NCBI RefSeq assembly: GCF_900129875.1
Contig: NZ_FQXC01000002.1
Location: 712,415-776,414, forward strand
Source of the DNA: Marivita hallyeonensis
GTDB taxonomy: Bacteria > Pseudomonadota > Alphaproteobacteria > Rhodobacterales > Rhodobacteraceae
DNA: 64,000 nucleotides
Reading direction: 5' to 3'
Positions 45,026 through 55,430 of this stretch are shown here, piece after piece. The first letter of the stretch is position 1. Every line of letters begins with the position of its first letter. Position numbers and translations under genes: made by a program. Under the pieces are notes generated by a model. That model saw nothing but the letters and a program-made list of their open reading frames with translations, had not been told where the DNA came from and searched no databases.

Positions 45026-46711
45026 ATGAGCATTCTGTCCTTCAAAAATGTCTCGAAAAGTTACGGCGTCGGCACCAGTCAGACGCAGGTTCTGAAAGAC
45101 ATCAATCTCGATGTCGAAGAGGGCGAGTTCCTTGTCCTCCTCGGCTTCTCCGGCACCGGCAAGACCACGCTGATCAACCTGATGGCCGGCCTTGATACCC
45201 CGACCACCGGGGAGGTCACCTTCAAGGGCGCGCCTGTCACGGAACCCGGTCCCGAACGCGGCGTGATTTTCCAGAGCTATTCGCTCATGCCGTGGCTGAC
45301 CGTGAACGGAAATGTCGGCCTTGCCGTTGATGCGATCTTTCCCGGCCTCAGCGCTGCCGAGCGCAGCGCGAAGGTCGACCACTATGTCAAGATGGTGGGT
45401 CTCAGCCACGCCACCACACGTCGCCCGGCAGAGCTGTCCGGCGGCATGCGCCAACGGGTGAACGTCGCTCGTGCCCTGGCGATGAACCCAGAAGTACTGC
45501 TTCTTGACGAGCCGCTGTCGGCACTCGACGCCCTCACGCGTGCCAACCTCGCGGACGAGATCGAGCAAATCTGGGAAGAGGACAAAAAGACCTGTGTCCT
45601 CATCACCAACGATGTGGACGAGGCCATTATCCTCGCCGACCGCATCATCGCGCTGAACCCGGACGGCACCTTGGGTGATGAATTCAAGGTCACCATCCCC
45701 CGCCCGCGCGATCGCATCGCGATGAACACGAACGAGACGTTCAAGGCCCTGCGCAAGGATGTGACCAAGTATCTGATGGATGTTGGGATCGAAGCGCGGG
45801 TCGAAGGCAGCAAGATCCTCCCGAACGTGACACCCATCCACGGCGTCCCGACTGCGGTGGCAAAGGCGCAGGAAGGTATGATCGAGAACCGGTTCCTCGA
45901 CTTCAGCCAGCTTCACAAGGTCTACCCGACACCGAAAGGTCCGCTTACCGTGGTCGAGAATTTCGACCTCAAGATCGACCGCGGCGAGTTCATCTCGCTG
46001 ATCGGCCACTCCGGCTGTGGGAAATCCACGGTCCTGACCATGGCCGCCGGACTGAATGAAATCTCGGAAGGTGCGATCAAGCTGGACGGTCGCCACGTCG
46101 AGGGCGCCGACCCGGAACGCGCGGTCGTTTTCCAGTCGCCGAACCTCTTTCCGTGGCTCACCGCAAAAGAGAACGTGGCGATTGGCGTGGACAAGGTCTA
46201 CCCGAAGGCCAGCCAGGCCGAACGGCAGGACGTGGTCGAATACTACCTCGAACGCGTGGGGCTCGGCGACGCGATGGACAAATCCGCGGCTGACTTGTCG
46301 AACGGCATGAAGCAGCGTGTCGGCATCGCCCGGGCGTTCGCCCTGTCGCCAAAGCTCCTGCTGCTGGATGAACCTTTCGGCATGCTCGACAGCCTGACCC
46401 GCTGGGAGCTTCAGGAGGTTCTCATGGAAGTCTGGTCGCGCACCAAGGTGACGGCCATCTGCGTGACTCATGACGTGGACGAGGCCATCCTGTTGGCCGA
46501 CCGCGTGGTCATGATGACCAACGGCCCGCAGGCCACGATCGGCAAGATCACGTCGGTCGACCTGCCACGCCCCCGGACTCGCAAGGCGCTTCTCGAACAC
46601 CCGGATTACTACAACTACCGCCAAGAAGTACTCGATTTCCTTGAGGAATACGAGCACGGCGCGAAACCGAAACCCAAAGCTCCGGCCCCTGCGCCGATGG
46701 CAGCGGAGTAA
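45026..46711 (+). CDS. Nitrate ABC transporter ATPase, two domains fused (NrtC/NrtD-type)
   Basis: A 561-residue protein with two NrtD-like ATPase domains. Domain 1 (about 1-250): GFSGTGKTTLINLMAGL, LSGGMRQRVNVARAL, LLLDEPLSALDALTR. Domain 2 (about 290-540): GHSGCGKSTVLTMAAGL, signature LSNGMKQRVGIARAF with N for the usual G, and LLLDEPFGMLDSLTR. Cyanobacterial systems use separate NrtC and NrtD, NrtC carrying a binding-protein-like domain; here both ATPases are in one chain and no NrtA-like domain is attached. Confidence 0.92.
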   Translation: MSILSFKNVSKSYGVGTSQTQVLKDINLDVEEGEFLVLLGFSGTGKTTLINLMAGLDTPTTGEVTFKGAPVTEPGPERGVIFQSYSLMPWLTVNGNVGLAVDAIFPGLSAAERSAKVDHYVKMVGLSHATTRRPAELSGGMRQRVNVARALAMNPEVLLLDEPLSALDALTRANLADEIEQIWEEDKKTCVLITNDVDEAIILADRIIALNPDGTLGDEFKVTIPRPRDRIAMNTNETFKALRKDVTKYLMDVGIEARVEGSKILPNVTPIHGVPTAVAKAQEGMIENRFLDFSQLHKVYPTPKGPLTVVENFDLKIDRGEFISLIGHSGCGKSTVLTMAAGLNEISEGAIKLDGRHVEGADPERAVVFQSPNLFPWLTAKENVAIGVDKVYPKASQAERQDVVEYYLERVGLGDAMDKSAADLSNGMKQRVGIARAFALSPKLLLLDEPFGMLDSLTRWELQEVLMEVWSRTKVTAICVTHDVDEAILLADRVVMMTNGPQATIGKITSVDLPRPRTRKALLEHPDYYNYRQEVLDFLEEYEHGAKPKPKAPAPAPMAAE

Positions 46712-46716
46712 AAGCC

Positions 46717-49155
46717 ATGAGCAAACAGAAACTGGTCATCATTGGCGCGGGTATGGCGACAGGCCGGGTCATCGAACACCTGGTCGAAGCCGCACCGGAT
46801 GCCTACGACATCACCCTCTTCAACGCCGAACCGCGCGGCAACTACAACCGGATCATGCTGTCCCCGGTTCTGTCGGGCGAGAAGACGTACGAAGAGATCG
46901 TCACACACGACGACGCATTCTATGCGGATCACAACGTATCCTGCCGCTTCGGCGAGAAAGTGTTGAAGATCGACCGCGAATTGAAGGTGGTCGAAGGCGA
47001 GAACGGTCACGTCCCTTACGACAAGCTGATCCTTGGCACAGGGTCTGATCCCTTCATGATCCCCCTGCCCGGGCACGATCTGGACGGTGTCATAGCGTAC
47101 CGCGATCTTGAGGATACCGAGCGAATGATGTCGCTTGGTCCGGACAACAAGGTTGTGGTTATCGGCGGTGGTTTGCTTGGCCTTGAGGCGGCAGCGGGCA
47201 TGGCGGCGCGCGGTGTGGACGTCACCGTCGTGCACATCATGGGCCACCTGATGGAGCGCCAGTTGGACGAAGCAGCGGGGTATCTGCTGAAGAAGTCTCT
47301 GGAAAGCAAAGGCATCAAGATTTGCCTGCAGGCCAATTCCAAAGAAATCCTTGGCGAAGACGGAAAGGTCAAGGCGCTGCTCTTGGAAGACGGCACCGAA
47401 CTGCCATGCGACCTGCTGGTCATGGCCGTAGGTATCCGGCCGTGCGTCGCGCTAGCGAAAGGGGCCGGACTGGCAGTGGGTCGCGGCATCCATGTGGATG
47501 ACCAGATGCTCACCTCTGACGAGAACGTGTTTGCCGTCGGCGAATGTGTAGAGCATGACGGCGCGCTGTTTGGACTTGTTGCGCCGCTTTACGATCAGGC
47601 GAAGGTACTCGCGCAGACGCTTCTGGGTGAGCAGGCCGCATTCAAACAGAAATCGCTGTCGACAAAGCTCAAGGTCACTGGTTGTGATCTGTTCAGCGCG
47701 GGCGATTTTGCGGACGGTGATACGCGGGAAAACATCGTCTTCCGCGATCCGGGACGCGGGGTCTACAAGCGTCTGGTGATCGAAGGCGAAAGGCTTGTTG
47801 GGTGCGTCATGTACGGTGACACGGCTGACGGCAACTGGTTCTTCGACAAGATCAGAAGCGGAGAAAGCATCGATGAGATGCGCGAGACGCTGATCTTCGG
47901 CCCCGCCTATCAAGGGGGTGCCGCCGTGGACCCTCTCTCAGCCGTTGCAGCGTTGCCGCCTGACGCGGAAATCTGTGGTTGCAACGGCATTTGCAAATCC
48001 ACCATCACCGACACCATCTCAGGCGGAGCGACCGATCTCGGGTCCGTGCGCGCCAAAACCAAGGCGAGCGCATCCTGCGGGACCTGTACCGGTCTGGTCG
48101 AACAGCTCTTGCAAGTCACGCTGGGCGACGACTTCCAGATGCCGCAGGCGCAACCGATGTGCGGCTGCACCGATCTGGCCCATGAAGACGTGCGGCGCCT
48201 GATCAAGAGTCAGGAACTCAAAAGCCAGGCGGCGGTCTGGCAGGAGCTTGGCTGGACCACACCGAACGGTTGCCATGTCTGTCGCCCAGCCGTGAATTTC
48301 TATCTCATCGCGGATTGGCCGATCGAATATCAGGACGACCCCCAAAGCCGGTTCGTCAACGAACGCAAACATGCGAATATCCAGAAGGATGGAACGTTCA
48401 GCGTCGTTCCCCGGATGTGGGGCGGGATCACCAACCCGACCGAACTACGCGCGATTGCCGATGCGGCGGACAAGTACAACGTGCCGACCGTGAAGGTCAC
48501 CGGCGGCCAGCGCATCGATCTTCTGGGCGTCAAAGGCGAAGACCTGCCCGCGATCTGGGCCGATTTGAACAAGGCGGGGCTGGTTTCGGGCCACGCTTAT
48601 TCCAAGGGCCTTCGCACGGTCAAAACCTGTGTCGGTACGGATCACTGCCGCTTTGGCACGCAGGACAGCACGGGGCTTGGGATCAAGCTCGAAAAGCTGC
48701 TCTGGGGGTCGTGGACACCGCACAAGGTCAAGCTCGGCGTCTCGGGCTGCCCGCGCAACTGCGCCGAGGCGACGTGCAAGGATATCGGCGTGGTCTGTGT
48801 CGACAGCGGGTACCAGATCGGCATCGGCGGCGCGGCTGGCATGGACGTCAAGGAGACGCAACTCCTTTGCCAGGTCCCGACCGAGGAGGAGTGCATTGAG
48901 ATCGTCCTCGCCGTCACCCAGGCCTACCGCGAAAACGCCAAGTATCTCGACCGCATCTACAAATGGGTCGCCAAGGTGGGCCTCGATTGGGTCAAGGAAA
49001 CCGTGGTGGACGATCTCGCAAACCGCAAGACGCTCGTCGACCGGTTCGAGCTTTCGCAAACCATCTACCGCAAGGACCCGTGGGCAGAACACGCGAAAGA
49101 AAAGGCCGACACCTACGCGCCTCTGGCGGATTTGACACTGGAGGCTGCAGAATGA
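46717..49155 (+). CDS. nirB: Nitrite reductase [NAD(P)H] large subunit
   Basis: An 812-residue assimilatory nitrite reductase. N-terminal FAD/NADH domains (VIIGAGMATGRVIEHL, VVIGGGLLGLEAAAGMAARG), then BFD-like [2Fe-2S] motifs (CGCNGICKS...CGTCTG and GCHVCRP). The C-terminal sulfite/nitrite reductase half has the siroheme-[4Fe-4S] ligands C-X5-C in TCVGTDHCRFG and C-X3-C in GCPRNCAEATC. Reduces nitrite to ammonium with NADH in the cytoplasm. Overlaps nirD. Confidence 0.97.
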   Translation: MSKQKLVIIGAGMATGRVIEHLVEAAPDAYDITLFNAEPRGNYNRIMLSPVLSGEKTYEEIVTHDDAFYADHNVSCRFGEKVLKIDRELKVVEGENGHVPYDKLILGTGSDPFMIPLPGHDLDGVIAYRDLEDTERMMSLGPDNKVVVIGGGLLGLEAAAGMAARGVDVTVVHIMGHLMERQLDEAAGYLLKKSLESKGIKICLQANSKEILGEDGKVKALLLEDGTELPCDLLVMAVGIRPCVALAKGAGLAVGRGIHVDDQMLTSDENVFAVGECVEHDGALFGLVAPLYDQAKVLAQTLLGEQAAFKQKSLSTKLKVTGCDLFSAGDFADGDTRENIVFRDPGRGVYKRLVIEGERLVGCVMYGDTADGNWFFDKIRSGESIDEMRETLIFGPAYQGGAAVDPLSAVAALPPDAEICGCNGICKSTITDTISGGATDLGSVRAKTKASASCGTCTGLVEQLLQVTLGDDFQMPQAQPMCGCTDLAHEDVRRLIKSQELKSQAAVWQELGWTTPNGCHVCRPAVNFYLIADWPIEYQDDPQSRFVNERKHANIQKDGTFSVVPRMWGGITNPTELRAIADAADKYNVPTVKVTGGQRIDLLGVKGEDLPAIWADLNKAGLVSGHAYSKGLRTVKTCVGTDHCRFGTQDSTGLGIKLEKLLWGSWTPHKVKLGVSGCPRNCAEATCKDIGVVCVDSGYQIGIGGAAGMDVKETQLLCQVPTEEECIEIVLAVTQAYRENAKYLDRIYKWVAKVGLDWVKETVVDDLANRKTLVDRFELSQTIYRKDPWAEHAKEKADTYAPLADLTLEAAE

Positions 49156-49484
49156 ACTGGATCGATATCGGACATGTCGAGGACATCCCCGTCCTCGGCG
49201 CGCGCCTTCTCAAAACGCGGATCGGATGTATCGCGGTGTTCCGCACGGCTGAGGCCGAAGTGTTCGCAGCATCGAACGCCTGCCCCCACAAGGGCGGTCC
49301 CTTGGCCGAAGGCATCGTGCATGGCCAGAAAGTGACCTGCCCGCTGCACAACTGGGTGTTCGACCTGAACACGGGCGAAGCCCAAGGGGCCGATGAAGGT
49401 CGCATCGCCACCTACCCCGTGCGTCTTGAAAACAACCGTATCCTTATCGACGGAGACGCCGTGGAACAGCGGAGCGCCGCGTGA
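49152..49484 (+). CDS. nirD: Nitrite reductase small subunit (Rieske-type)
   Basis: A 110-residue Rieske-fold protein with the cluster ligands in CPHKGG and CPLHNWVF (C-x-H and C-x2-H). The ATG at 49152 overlaps the nirB stop. It is the usual NirD length and partner of NirB. Confidence 0.95.
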   Translation: MNWIDIGHVEDIPVLGARLLKTRIGCIAVFRTAEAEVFAASNACPHKGGPLAEGIVHGQKVTCPLHNWVFDLNTGEAQGADEGRIATYPVRLENNRILIDGDAVEQRSAA

Positions 49485-52114
49485 TGGACGGCTCCGGTCT
49501 TCCTGAAACACGCTCCACCTGCCCCTATTGCGGGGTCGGCTGCGGCGTGCTGCTGCGCCCGGACGGGCACGGTGGCCTGGCGGTCCGGGGCGATCCGGAG
49601 CATCCGGCAAACAAAGGACGACTCTGCTCAAAGGGATCGGCACTTGGCGATACGGTCGGCTTGGCACACCGTCTTCTCGCGCCCATCGTGGATGGTGCGG
49701 AAATCACTTGGGACACAGCGCTACAGCACGTTGCCGATCGCTTCTCAAACACGATTGCGGAGCACGGTCCAGACAGCGTTGCCTTCTACGTTTCGGGCCA
49801 GTTGCTGACCGAAGACTATTACGTCGCCAACAAGCTGATGAAAGGCTTCATCGGCTCCGCCAATATCGATACGAACTCGCGGCTGTGCATGGCGTCCACT
49901 GTGGCGGGGCACAAGCGGGCTTTTGGCACGGATACGGTACCGGGCACCTATGAAGACCTCGAAGAAGCCGATCTCATCGTGCTCGTCGGTTCCAACCTCG
50001 CCTGGTGCCATCCGGTGCTCTATCAACGCATCATCGCGGCGAAAAAAGAGCGTGGTACCAAGATCGTCGTGATCGATCCACGCCGCACGGCAAGCTGTGA
50101 TGGCGCCGAGATGCACCTCGCGCTCAAGCCAGGCAGTGATGTGGCGCTGTTCAATCACCTTTTCACAAAGATCTACGAAGGCGGTGCGTTTGACAGGGAC
50201 TTTCTGAAGCATACCAATGGCTTCGACACCACGCTGACGTCAGCCTACAGCGACAACGTCGCCGCCACAGGGTTGAGCGAAGGAGAGCTGAATGCGTTCT
50301 GTCGGCTTTGGCTCAACACCGAACGTGTCGTCACCGTGTTCAGCCAAGGCGTCAACCAATCCACCAGCGGCGCGGACAAGGTCAACGCCATCCTGAATTG
50401 CCATCTTGCGACGGGCCGGATCGGCAAACCCGGGATGGGCCCCTTCTCGGTCACCGGTCAACCGAACGCCATGGGAGGCCGCGAAGTCGGCGGCTTGGCG
50501 AATATGCTGGCCTGCCACCTCGACCTTGAAAACGCCGATCACCGCGCGGCGGTGCGGGATTTCTGGTCGGCCCCCAAGATGCCCACCGCTCCAGGCCTGA
50601 AAGCCATCGATATGTTCGACGCGGTGAAGGACGGGCGGATCAAGGCGCTCTGGGTCATTCACACCAATCCTGCAGTGTCCTTGCCGGACGCGGACGGAGT
50701 GCGGGACGCCATCGCGCAGTGCCCCTTCACGGTCGTCAGCGACATCACCGCCAAAACCGACACGGCGCGACTTTGTGACGTGCTGCTCCCTGCCACGGCC
50801 TGGGCCGAAAAGGACGGGACCGTCACCAATTCCGACCGCACCATCAGCCGCCAGCGCGCGGTGCTGCCCGCACCGGGTGCCGCGCGCGCGGATTGGGACA
50901 TACTCGCGGACGTCGGGCGTCGCATGGGGTTTGCCAAGGCCTTCGATTACCAGACCCCCGCAGAGATCTTCCGCGAGCATGCCGCATTGTCCGGGATCGC
51001 CGGTCGTTTCGGGCGCGACTTCGATATCTCTGCCCTCAGCCAGCTACATGATGCAGAGTATGAGCTATTCGAACCAACCCGTTGGCCTGTCACAAAAACC
51101 CGATCGGGCGGTCGCTTCTTTGCGGACGGCAGATTCTTCCATCCGGACGGCAAGGCGCAGCTTCTGCCGGTGCAGAATAAAGCGCCGGCCTCGGTGCCCT
51201 CCGATGCGTTTCCCTTCGTCCTGAACACCGGTCGTGTCCGCGACCATTGGCACACGATGACCCGGACGGCGCTGTCGGCCCGCTTGTCATCACACTATGC
51301 CGAACCCTTCGTCGATATTCACCCGCAGGATGCAGTATCGCTCGGACTGGAGGCTGCCGACCTTGCCCTTGTCAAAAGCGAAACCGGCAGCGCAACCCTC
51401 CGGGTCCGCATCACGGATGCGGTCGCAAAGGGTCAGCTTTTCGCCCCCATCCATTGGACCGGTGAAACTGCACCAACGGGCCGGATCGACGCGGTCGTCG
51501 CTGCCAATGTCGACCCGGTGTCCGGCCAGCCCGAAAGCAAAGCCAGCACGGTTTCCGTTACCAAATTCAACGCCGCCTGGTACGGCTTCGCCGTCTCCTC
51601 GCGCGAGATGGCGCTCGACACCGAATACTGGGCTGTGGCCGCCACTTCCAAAGGCACCCGCGCAGAGCTGGCAGGCCTGTCGCCCGTCGCAGACTGGGAA
51701 ACCGCCGCCCGAACCCTCTTCGGCCTGCCGGACGCCAGTATGTCGCTCGTCGCCGACACCGCCCGCAGCATCGCGCGTGTCGCGTTCGAGGAGGACGGCA
51801 GGTTGATCGCTGCGCTCTTCGTGTCGCCGCGACCTGTCGCGGTCATGCGGGACTATCTCACAACCCTGCCCGGTGAAGTCGCGCCCGATGTGCTGACCGG
51901 TCGGTCCCCGGCGGATCGCCCCGATCCGGGTCCGACGCTGTGTTCCTGTTTCGGCGTGGGGATCAACACCATCGTGACCGCGATCGAAACCCAAGGGCTC
52001 ATGGATGTCGATGCCATCGGCGCCGCGCTGCAGGCCGGAACGAACTGCGGTTCCTGCCGCCCCGAACTGGCAGCCCTTCTGTCTGCTCATACGAAATTGG
52101 AGGCAGCCGAATGA
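49484..52114 (+). CDS. nasA: Assimilatory nitrate reductase catalytic subunit
   Basis: An 876-residue molybdopterin oxidoreductase. The N-terminal [4Fe-4S] motif is CPYCGVGCGV...GRLCSKG; NGFDTTL and GQPNAMGGREVGGLANMLACH are typical NasA stretches; the molybdopterin dinucleotide domain carries LNTGRVRDHWHTMTRT. The C-terminal BFD-like [2Fe-2S] domain has CSCFGVG...CGSCRPEL, an electron-entry module. Reduces nitrate to nitrite. ATG at 49484 (TGATG junction with nirD); GTG at 49481 is an alternative. Confidence 0.95.
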   Translation: MDGSGLPETRSTCPYCGVGCGVLLRPDGHGGLAVRGDPEHPANKGRLCSKGSALGDTVGLAHRLLAPIVDGAEITWDTALQHVADRFSNTIAEHGPDSVAFYVSGQLLTEDYYVANKLMKGFIGSANIDTNSRLCMASTVAGHKRAFGTDTVPGTYEDLEEADLIVLVGSNLAWCHPVLYQRIIAAKKERGTKIVVIDPRRTASCDGAEMHLALKPGSDVALFNHLFTKIYEGGAFDRDFLKHTNGFDTTLTSAYSDNVAATGLSEGELNAFCRLWLNTERVVTVFSQGVNQSTSGADKVNAILNCHLATGRIGKPGMGPFSVTGQPNAMGGREVGGLANMLACHLDLENADHRAAVRDFWSAPKMPTAPGLKAIDMFDAVKDGRIKALWVIHTNPAVSLPDADGVRDAIAQCPFTVVSDITAKTDTARLCDVLLPATAWAEKDGTVTNSDRTISRQRAVLPAPGAARADWDILADVGRRMGFAKAFDYQTPAEIFREHAALSGIAGRFGRDFDISALSQLHDAEYELFEPTRWPVTKTRSGGRFFADGRFFHPDGKAQLLPVQNKAPASVPSDAFPFVLNTGRVRDHWHTMTRTALSARLSSHYAEPFVDIHPQDAVSLGLEAADLALVKSETGSATLRVRITDAVAKGQLFAPIHWTGETAPTGRIDAVVAANVDPVSGQPESKASTVSVTKFNAAWYGFAVSSREMALDTEYWAVAATSKGTRAELAGLSPVADWETAARTLFGLPDASMSLVADTARSIARVAFEEDGRLIAALFVSPRPVAVMRDYLTTLPGEVAPDVLTGRSPADRPDPGPTLCSCFGVGINTIVTAIETQGLMDVDAIGAALQAGTNCGSCRPELAALLSAHTKLEAAE

Positions 52115-53010
52115 TGCGTTTCCCCCTATCCGCCCCGATTGCGCGCGGAGGCCCGATCCGGTTGCCGAACATCCTGCGGCGCGTGTTCGGGCAGTCAGAG
52201 ACGCCCGTTTTCTCCAACGATAAGACCGTAGCACCAACGAGCGGCGTGCCTCATCGGGCGCATATCGCATTGGTCGGCGCGGGACCCGGAGCGAAGGACC
52301 TGCTTACGCTCCGCGCTGTCGAACGTATCCAGCAGGCGGATGTCGTCTTCTATGACCGGCTCGTCGGTCAAGACGTCATTGCTTTGGCGCGCAAGGACGC
52401 CGAATGTGTGTTTGTCGGCAAACATGTGGGCGCGCATGCGTGGCCGCAGGACCGCATCAACGCGGTGATCGTATCGGAAGCGCTGAAAGGTCGCCGCGTG
52501 GTGCGTCTGAAATCCGGTGATCCCGGCATATTCGGGCGCGCTGGCGAAGAACTGGCAGCGGCCCGCGCCGAAGGCATCCCTGTCGAAATCGTGCCCGGCG
52601 TCACATCGGCCTCTGCCGCAGCCGCGTCTTTGGGGCAAAGCCTGACGGAACGTGGCATTGCCGACACTCTGATCCTTACGACGGGGATGAGCCGTGAGGG
52701 CGATCCCCTGCCCCAAAGCGCGCGGTTCGCCGGCCCTGGAACGACGACGGCGCTTTATATGTCGGTGCGCCAGTCCGCACGGATCAGCGCGGCCCTTCTG
52801 GCGCGTGGATTGCCACAGGACGCGCCGGTGCACATCGTCGTGGATGCGTCAAAGCGCACGGAACGGCGATACACCGCAACAGCCGCCACCTTCGCCGACA
52901 CTCTGGCGTCGAAGCGCATTATCGGCTGCGCGATGATCCTCGTGACCTGGCCGAGTGCCAATTCGGGGAACGTCACCTCAGCCGCCGAACCCGCCGCCGC
53001 TCTGGCTTAA
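52111..53010 (+). CDS. cobA: Uroporphyrinogen-III C-methyltransferase
   Basis: A 299-residue SUMT: after a roughly 45-residue variable N-terminus come ALVGAGPGAKDLLTLRAVERI, VVFYDRLVG, VVRLKSGDPGIFGRAGEEL and IVPGVTSASAAAA. Makes precorrin-2, the precursor of the siroheme needed by NirB, which explains its place at the end of the nitrate operon. GGAGG precedes the ATG at 52111 (ATGATG start pair overlapping the nasA stop). Its TAA overlaps the convergent arsJ stop in TTAA. Confidence 0.93.
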   Translation: MMRFPLSAPIARGGPIRLPNILRRVFGQSETPVFSNDKTVAPTSGVPHRAHIALVGAGPGAKDLLTLRAVERIQQADVVFYDRLVGQDVIALARKDAECVFVGKHVGAHAWPQDRINAVIVSEALKGRRVVRLKSGDPGIFGRAGEELAAARAEGIPVEIVPGVTSASAAAASLGQSLTERGIADTLILTTGMSREGDPLPQSARFAGPGTTTALYMSVRQSARISAALLARGLPQDAPVHIVVDASKRTERRYTATAATFADTLASKRIIGCAMILVTWPSANSGNVTSAAEPAAALA

Positions 53011-54272
53011 CCTGCGACACCCATTTCCGCGTCGGCCCGAAGCTGCGTCGCCGCCAGCGCGGACAAGGCGACCATGACGGACGCGGTGCCAAGCACCAGC
53101 GCCAGGCCGCCGATCTGGTAACTCAGACCGGACAGCACTGTGCCGATCAACCGCCCGCCCGCGTTCGCCATGTAGTAGAAGCCGACATCCATCGTGACCC
53201 GCTCGTTGTGCGTGAAATCGAGGATAAGATAGGAATGCAGCGCTGAATTCACGGCAAAGAGGGCGCCGAAGACCAGCAGCCCAATCACCAAACTCACCGT
53301 AAGCCAAGTTTGTGGCTCGGGCGACAGTATCGCCGCCAAGGTCAGGGCGCAGGGCACCACCAGCAACCGAAGCGCCCAGACCCGCGCGTCCCGCACAAGC
53401 GCACCCGCGTCGCGGTGCGCGGCCCGCAACAGTTTCGGCGTGTTGGCCTGCACGATGCCATAAAGGATGATCCACCCGGCCATAAACGTCCCGATCAGAA
53501 AGAACGCCGCGCGATTGCCTGCCTCCGTTCCATCCGACAGAACTGCGTAGAAGTAGATCGGGATGCCGACGACGAACCAGACATCCCGCGCACCGAACAG
53601 GAATACCCGCGCAACCGAGAGCCAGTTCACGTTGGACGATTTCGAGAACACCTCGGAGAACTTCGCGCCCTTGCGTCCTTTGGGCAGCCCGGACGGCATG
53701 AACAGAACGATGGCGATCAGGATCACGGCCAGCACCGTCGCCATCGCGTAGGTCGCCGGGACAAAGCCAAAAAGAGCGAGCATCGCCGCGCCGAGGAGGA
53801 AGCCAAGGCCCTTCACCGCGTTTTTAGATCCCGTCAGGATCGCCACCCAGCGGAACAGACCACCGCCCTCGGTCGGGGCCAACAGCTTTACCGCGGATTT
53901 GGACGACATTTTGGCCAAATCCTTGGCCACGCCCGACGCACCCTGCACCGCCATAACGCACACGACCGACGCGCCCACCGCCCAGGTCGGATCCAGTTGT
54001 GCAAGCGCCAGAAGCGCCAGCACCTGAATGCCGAGGCCCGCATAAAGGGTAGACGTCAACCCAAACCGCGCGGCGATCCAGCCCGCGGACAGGTTGGTTA
54101 TCATGCCAGCAATCTCGTAAAGGACAAACAGATACGCCAACTGGATCGGCGAAAAACCCAGCGTATGGAAATGCAAAAGCACGAGCATGCGCAGCGCGCC
54201 GTCGGTCAGCATGAACGCCCAATAGGCCGCCGTCACGGCGATATAGGCAGAAAGGCCCTCGGGTCGGTTCAC
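53007..54272 (-). CDS. arsJ: Organoarsenical efflux MFS transporter ArsJ
   Basis: A 421-residue MFS protein with about 12 membrane segments. The N-terminus [33 protein letters not shown] is distinctive of ArsJ, as is the pairing with a GAPDH gene. The known pathway: GAPDH forms 1-arseno-3-phosphoglycerate from arsenate, and ArsJ expels it. GTG start overlaps the GAPDH stop (GTGA). No arsR or arsC is adjacent. Confidence 0.9.
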   Translation of the reverse strand: MNRPEGLSAYIAVTAAYWAFMLTDGALRMLVLLHFHTLGFSPIQLAYLFVLYEIAGMITNLSAGWIAARFGLTSTLYAGLGIQVLALLALAQLDPTWAVGASVVCVMAVQGASGVAKDLAKMSSKSAVKLLAPTEGGGLFRWVAILTGSKNAVKGLGFLLGAAMLALFGFVPATYAMATVLAVILIAIVLFMPSGLPKGRKGAKFSEVFSKSSNVNWLSVARVFLFGARDVWFVVGIPIYFYAVLSDGTEAGNRAAFFLIGTFMAGWIILYGIVQANTPKLLRAAHRDAGALVRDARVWALRLLVVPCALTLAAILSPEPQTWLTVSLVIGLLVFGALFAVNSALHSYLILDFTHNERVTMDVGFYYMANAGGRLIGTVLSGLSYQIGGLALVLGTASVMVALSALAATQLRADAEMGVAG

Positions 54273-55267
54273 AGGTTGTTCCCAACCATCAGCGCGACAT
54301 CGACGAGGCGGTGTGCATAACCCATCTCGTTGTCATACCACGCGTAGACCTTCACCTGTGTGCCGTTGACCACCATCGTAGAGGGGGCGTCCACGATGCT
54401 CGACCGCGTGTCATTGGTGTAATCGGTCGACACCAGCGGGCGCGTCTCGTAGCCTAGGATGCCCTTCAGGTCGCCTTCCGCCGCTGCCTCGAACAAGGCG
54501 TTGACCTCCGCCTCGGTCGTGGCGCGCTCCATCTCAAACACACAATCAGTCAACGACGCGTTCAACAGCGGCACCCGCACCGCGTGACCATTCAAACGCC
54601 CCTGAAGCTCGGGATAGATCAGCGTGATCGCGGTTGCGCTGCCGGTGGTTGTGGGGATCAGGGAATTCAAGGCCGACCGTGCGCGACGCAGGTCCTTGGC
54701 GGGGCGATCCACGATGGTTTGCGTGTTTGTTACGTCGTGGATAGTTGTTATGCTTCCGTGCTTTATGCCAATATTCTCATGCAAAACCTTCACGACGGGC
54801 GCGAGGCAATTGGTGGTGCAGCTTGCCGCGGTAACGATGTGGTGTTTGGCCGGATCGTAGATGTCATGATTCACGCCGAAAACGATATTCGCCGTAGGTC
54901 CGTCCTTGACCGGTGCGGACACGACAACTTTCTTTACGCGTGCTTGAAAATACGGTACGATTTTCGCCTCTGATTTGAAAATCCCGGTGCAGTCGATCAC
55001 CACGTCCACCCCGTCCAAGGGCAGCGCACTCAGGTCGGACGTACCGATGAACGGCAAGCGTGTGCCATCGATCGTCACGCTGTCGGCATCATGTGCGAAC
55101 GTGGCATCCCAACGGCCATGGACCGTGTCGAACTCGAACAGATGTGCGTGCATCGCCGGGTCGCCGACAGCATCATTGATCCATGCAATCGGCGCCCCAC
55201 GCTCCAGCAAGGGTTTCAAGGCCAGTTTGCCGATGCGGCCAAGGCCGTTTAGCGCGTAGGTGGTCAT
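54269..55267 (-). CDS. Glyceraldehyde-3-phosphate dehydrogenase of the ArsJ pair
   Basis: A 332-residue GAPDH: nucleotide-binding [10 protein letters not shown], catalytic cysteine in [12 protein letters not shown] (about residue 150), histidine in [16 protein letters not shown] region, and [11 protein letters not shown] at the C-terminus. The first motif reads NGLGRIG rather than the usual NGFGRIG. Translational coupling with arsJ indicates an arsenate-resistance role rather than glycolysis. ATG at 55267 chosen over 55273 because GGA is better spaced. Confidence 0.9.
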   Translation of the reverse strand: MTTYALNGLGRIGKLALKPLLERGAPIAWINDAVGDPAMHAHLFEFDTVHGRWDATFAHDADSVTIDGTRLPFIGTSDLSALPLDGVDVVIDCTGIFKSEAKIVPYFQARVKKVVVSAPVKDGPTANIVFGVNHDIYDPAKHHIVTAASCTTNCLAPVVKVLHENIGIKHGSITTIHDVTNTQTIVDRPAKDLRRARSALNSLIPTTTGSATAITLIYPELQGRLNGHAVRVPLLNASLTDCVFEMERATTEAEVNALFEAAAEGDLKGILGYETRPLVSTDYTNDTRSSIVDAPSTMVVNGTQVKVYAWYDNEMGYAHRLVDVALMVGNNL

Positions 55268-55430
55268 GAGCATCCGCCGTTATCTGAGAGTTGCGCGCAG
55301 TTAGCATGCCACGCATCACAGTTTTGTAACAGATGAGCGGAAACCCTACCGGATACACCCACCTTTTCCGATTGCGGCGCGGGCCAAATTGCGTAAACCC
55401 GCCTGTGTTCGCTCTGCCGGAGACTGTCCG

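Noticed and set aside
42329..46657. Long (-) open frames (693 and 582 codons) opposite nrtA, nrtB and nrtCD
   Set aside because: Same shadow-frame composition; the (+) strand genes have signal peptide, permease and Walker motifs in order.
54269..55267. Housekeeping glycolytic GAPDH
   Set aside because: Its GTGA overlap with arsJ and distance from glycolytic genes favour the arsenate-detoxifying role; a housekeeping copy would be expected elsewhere.
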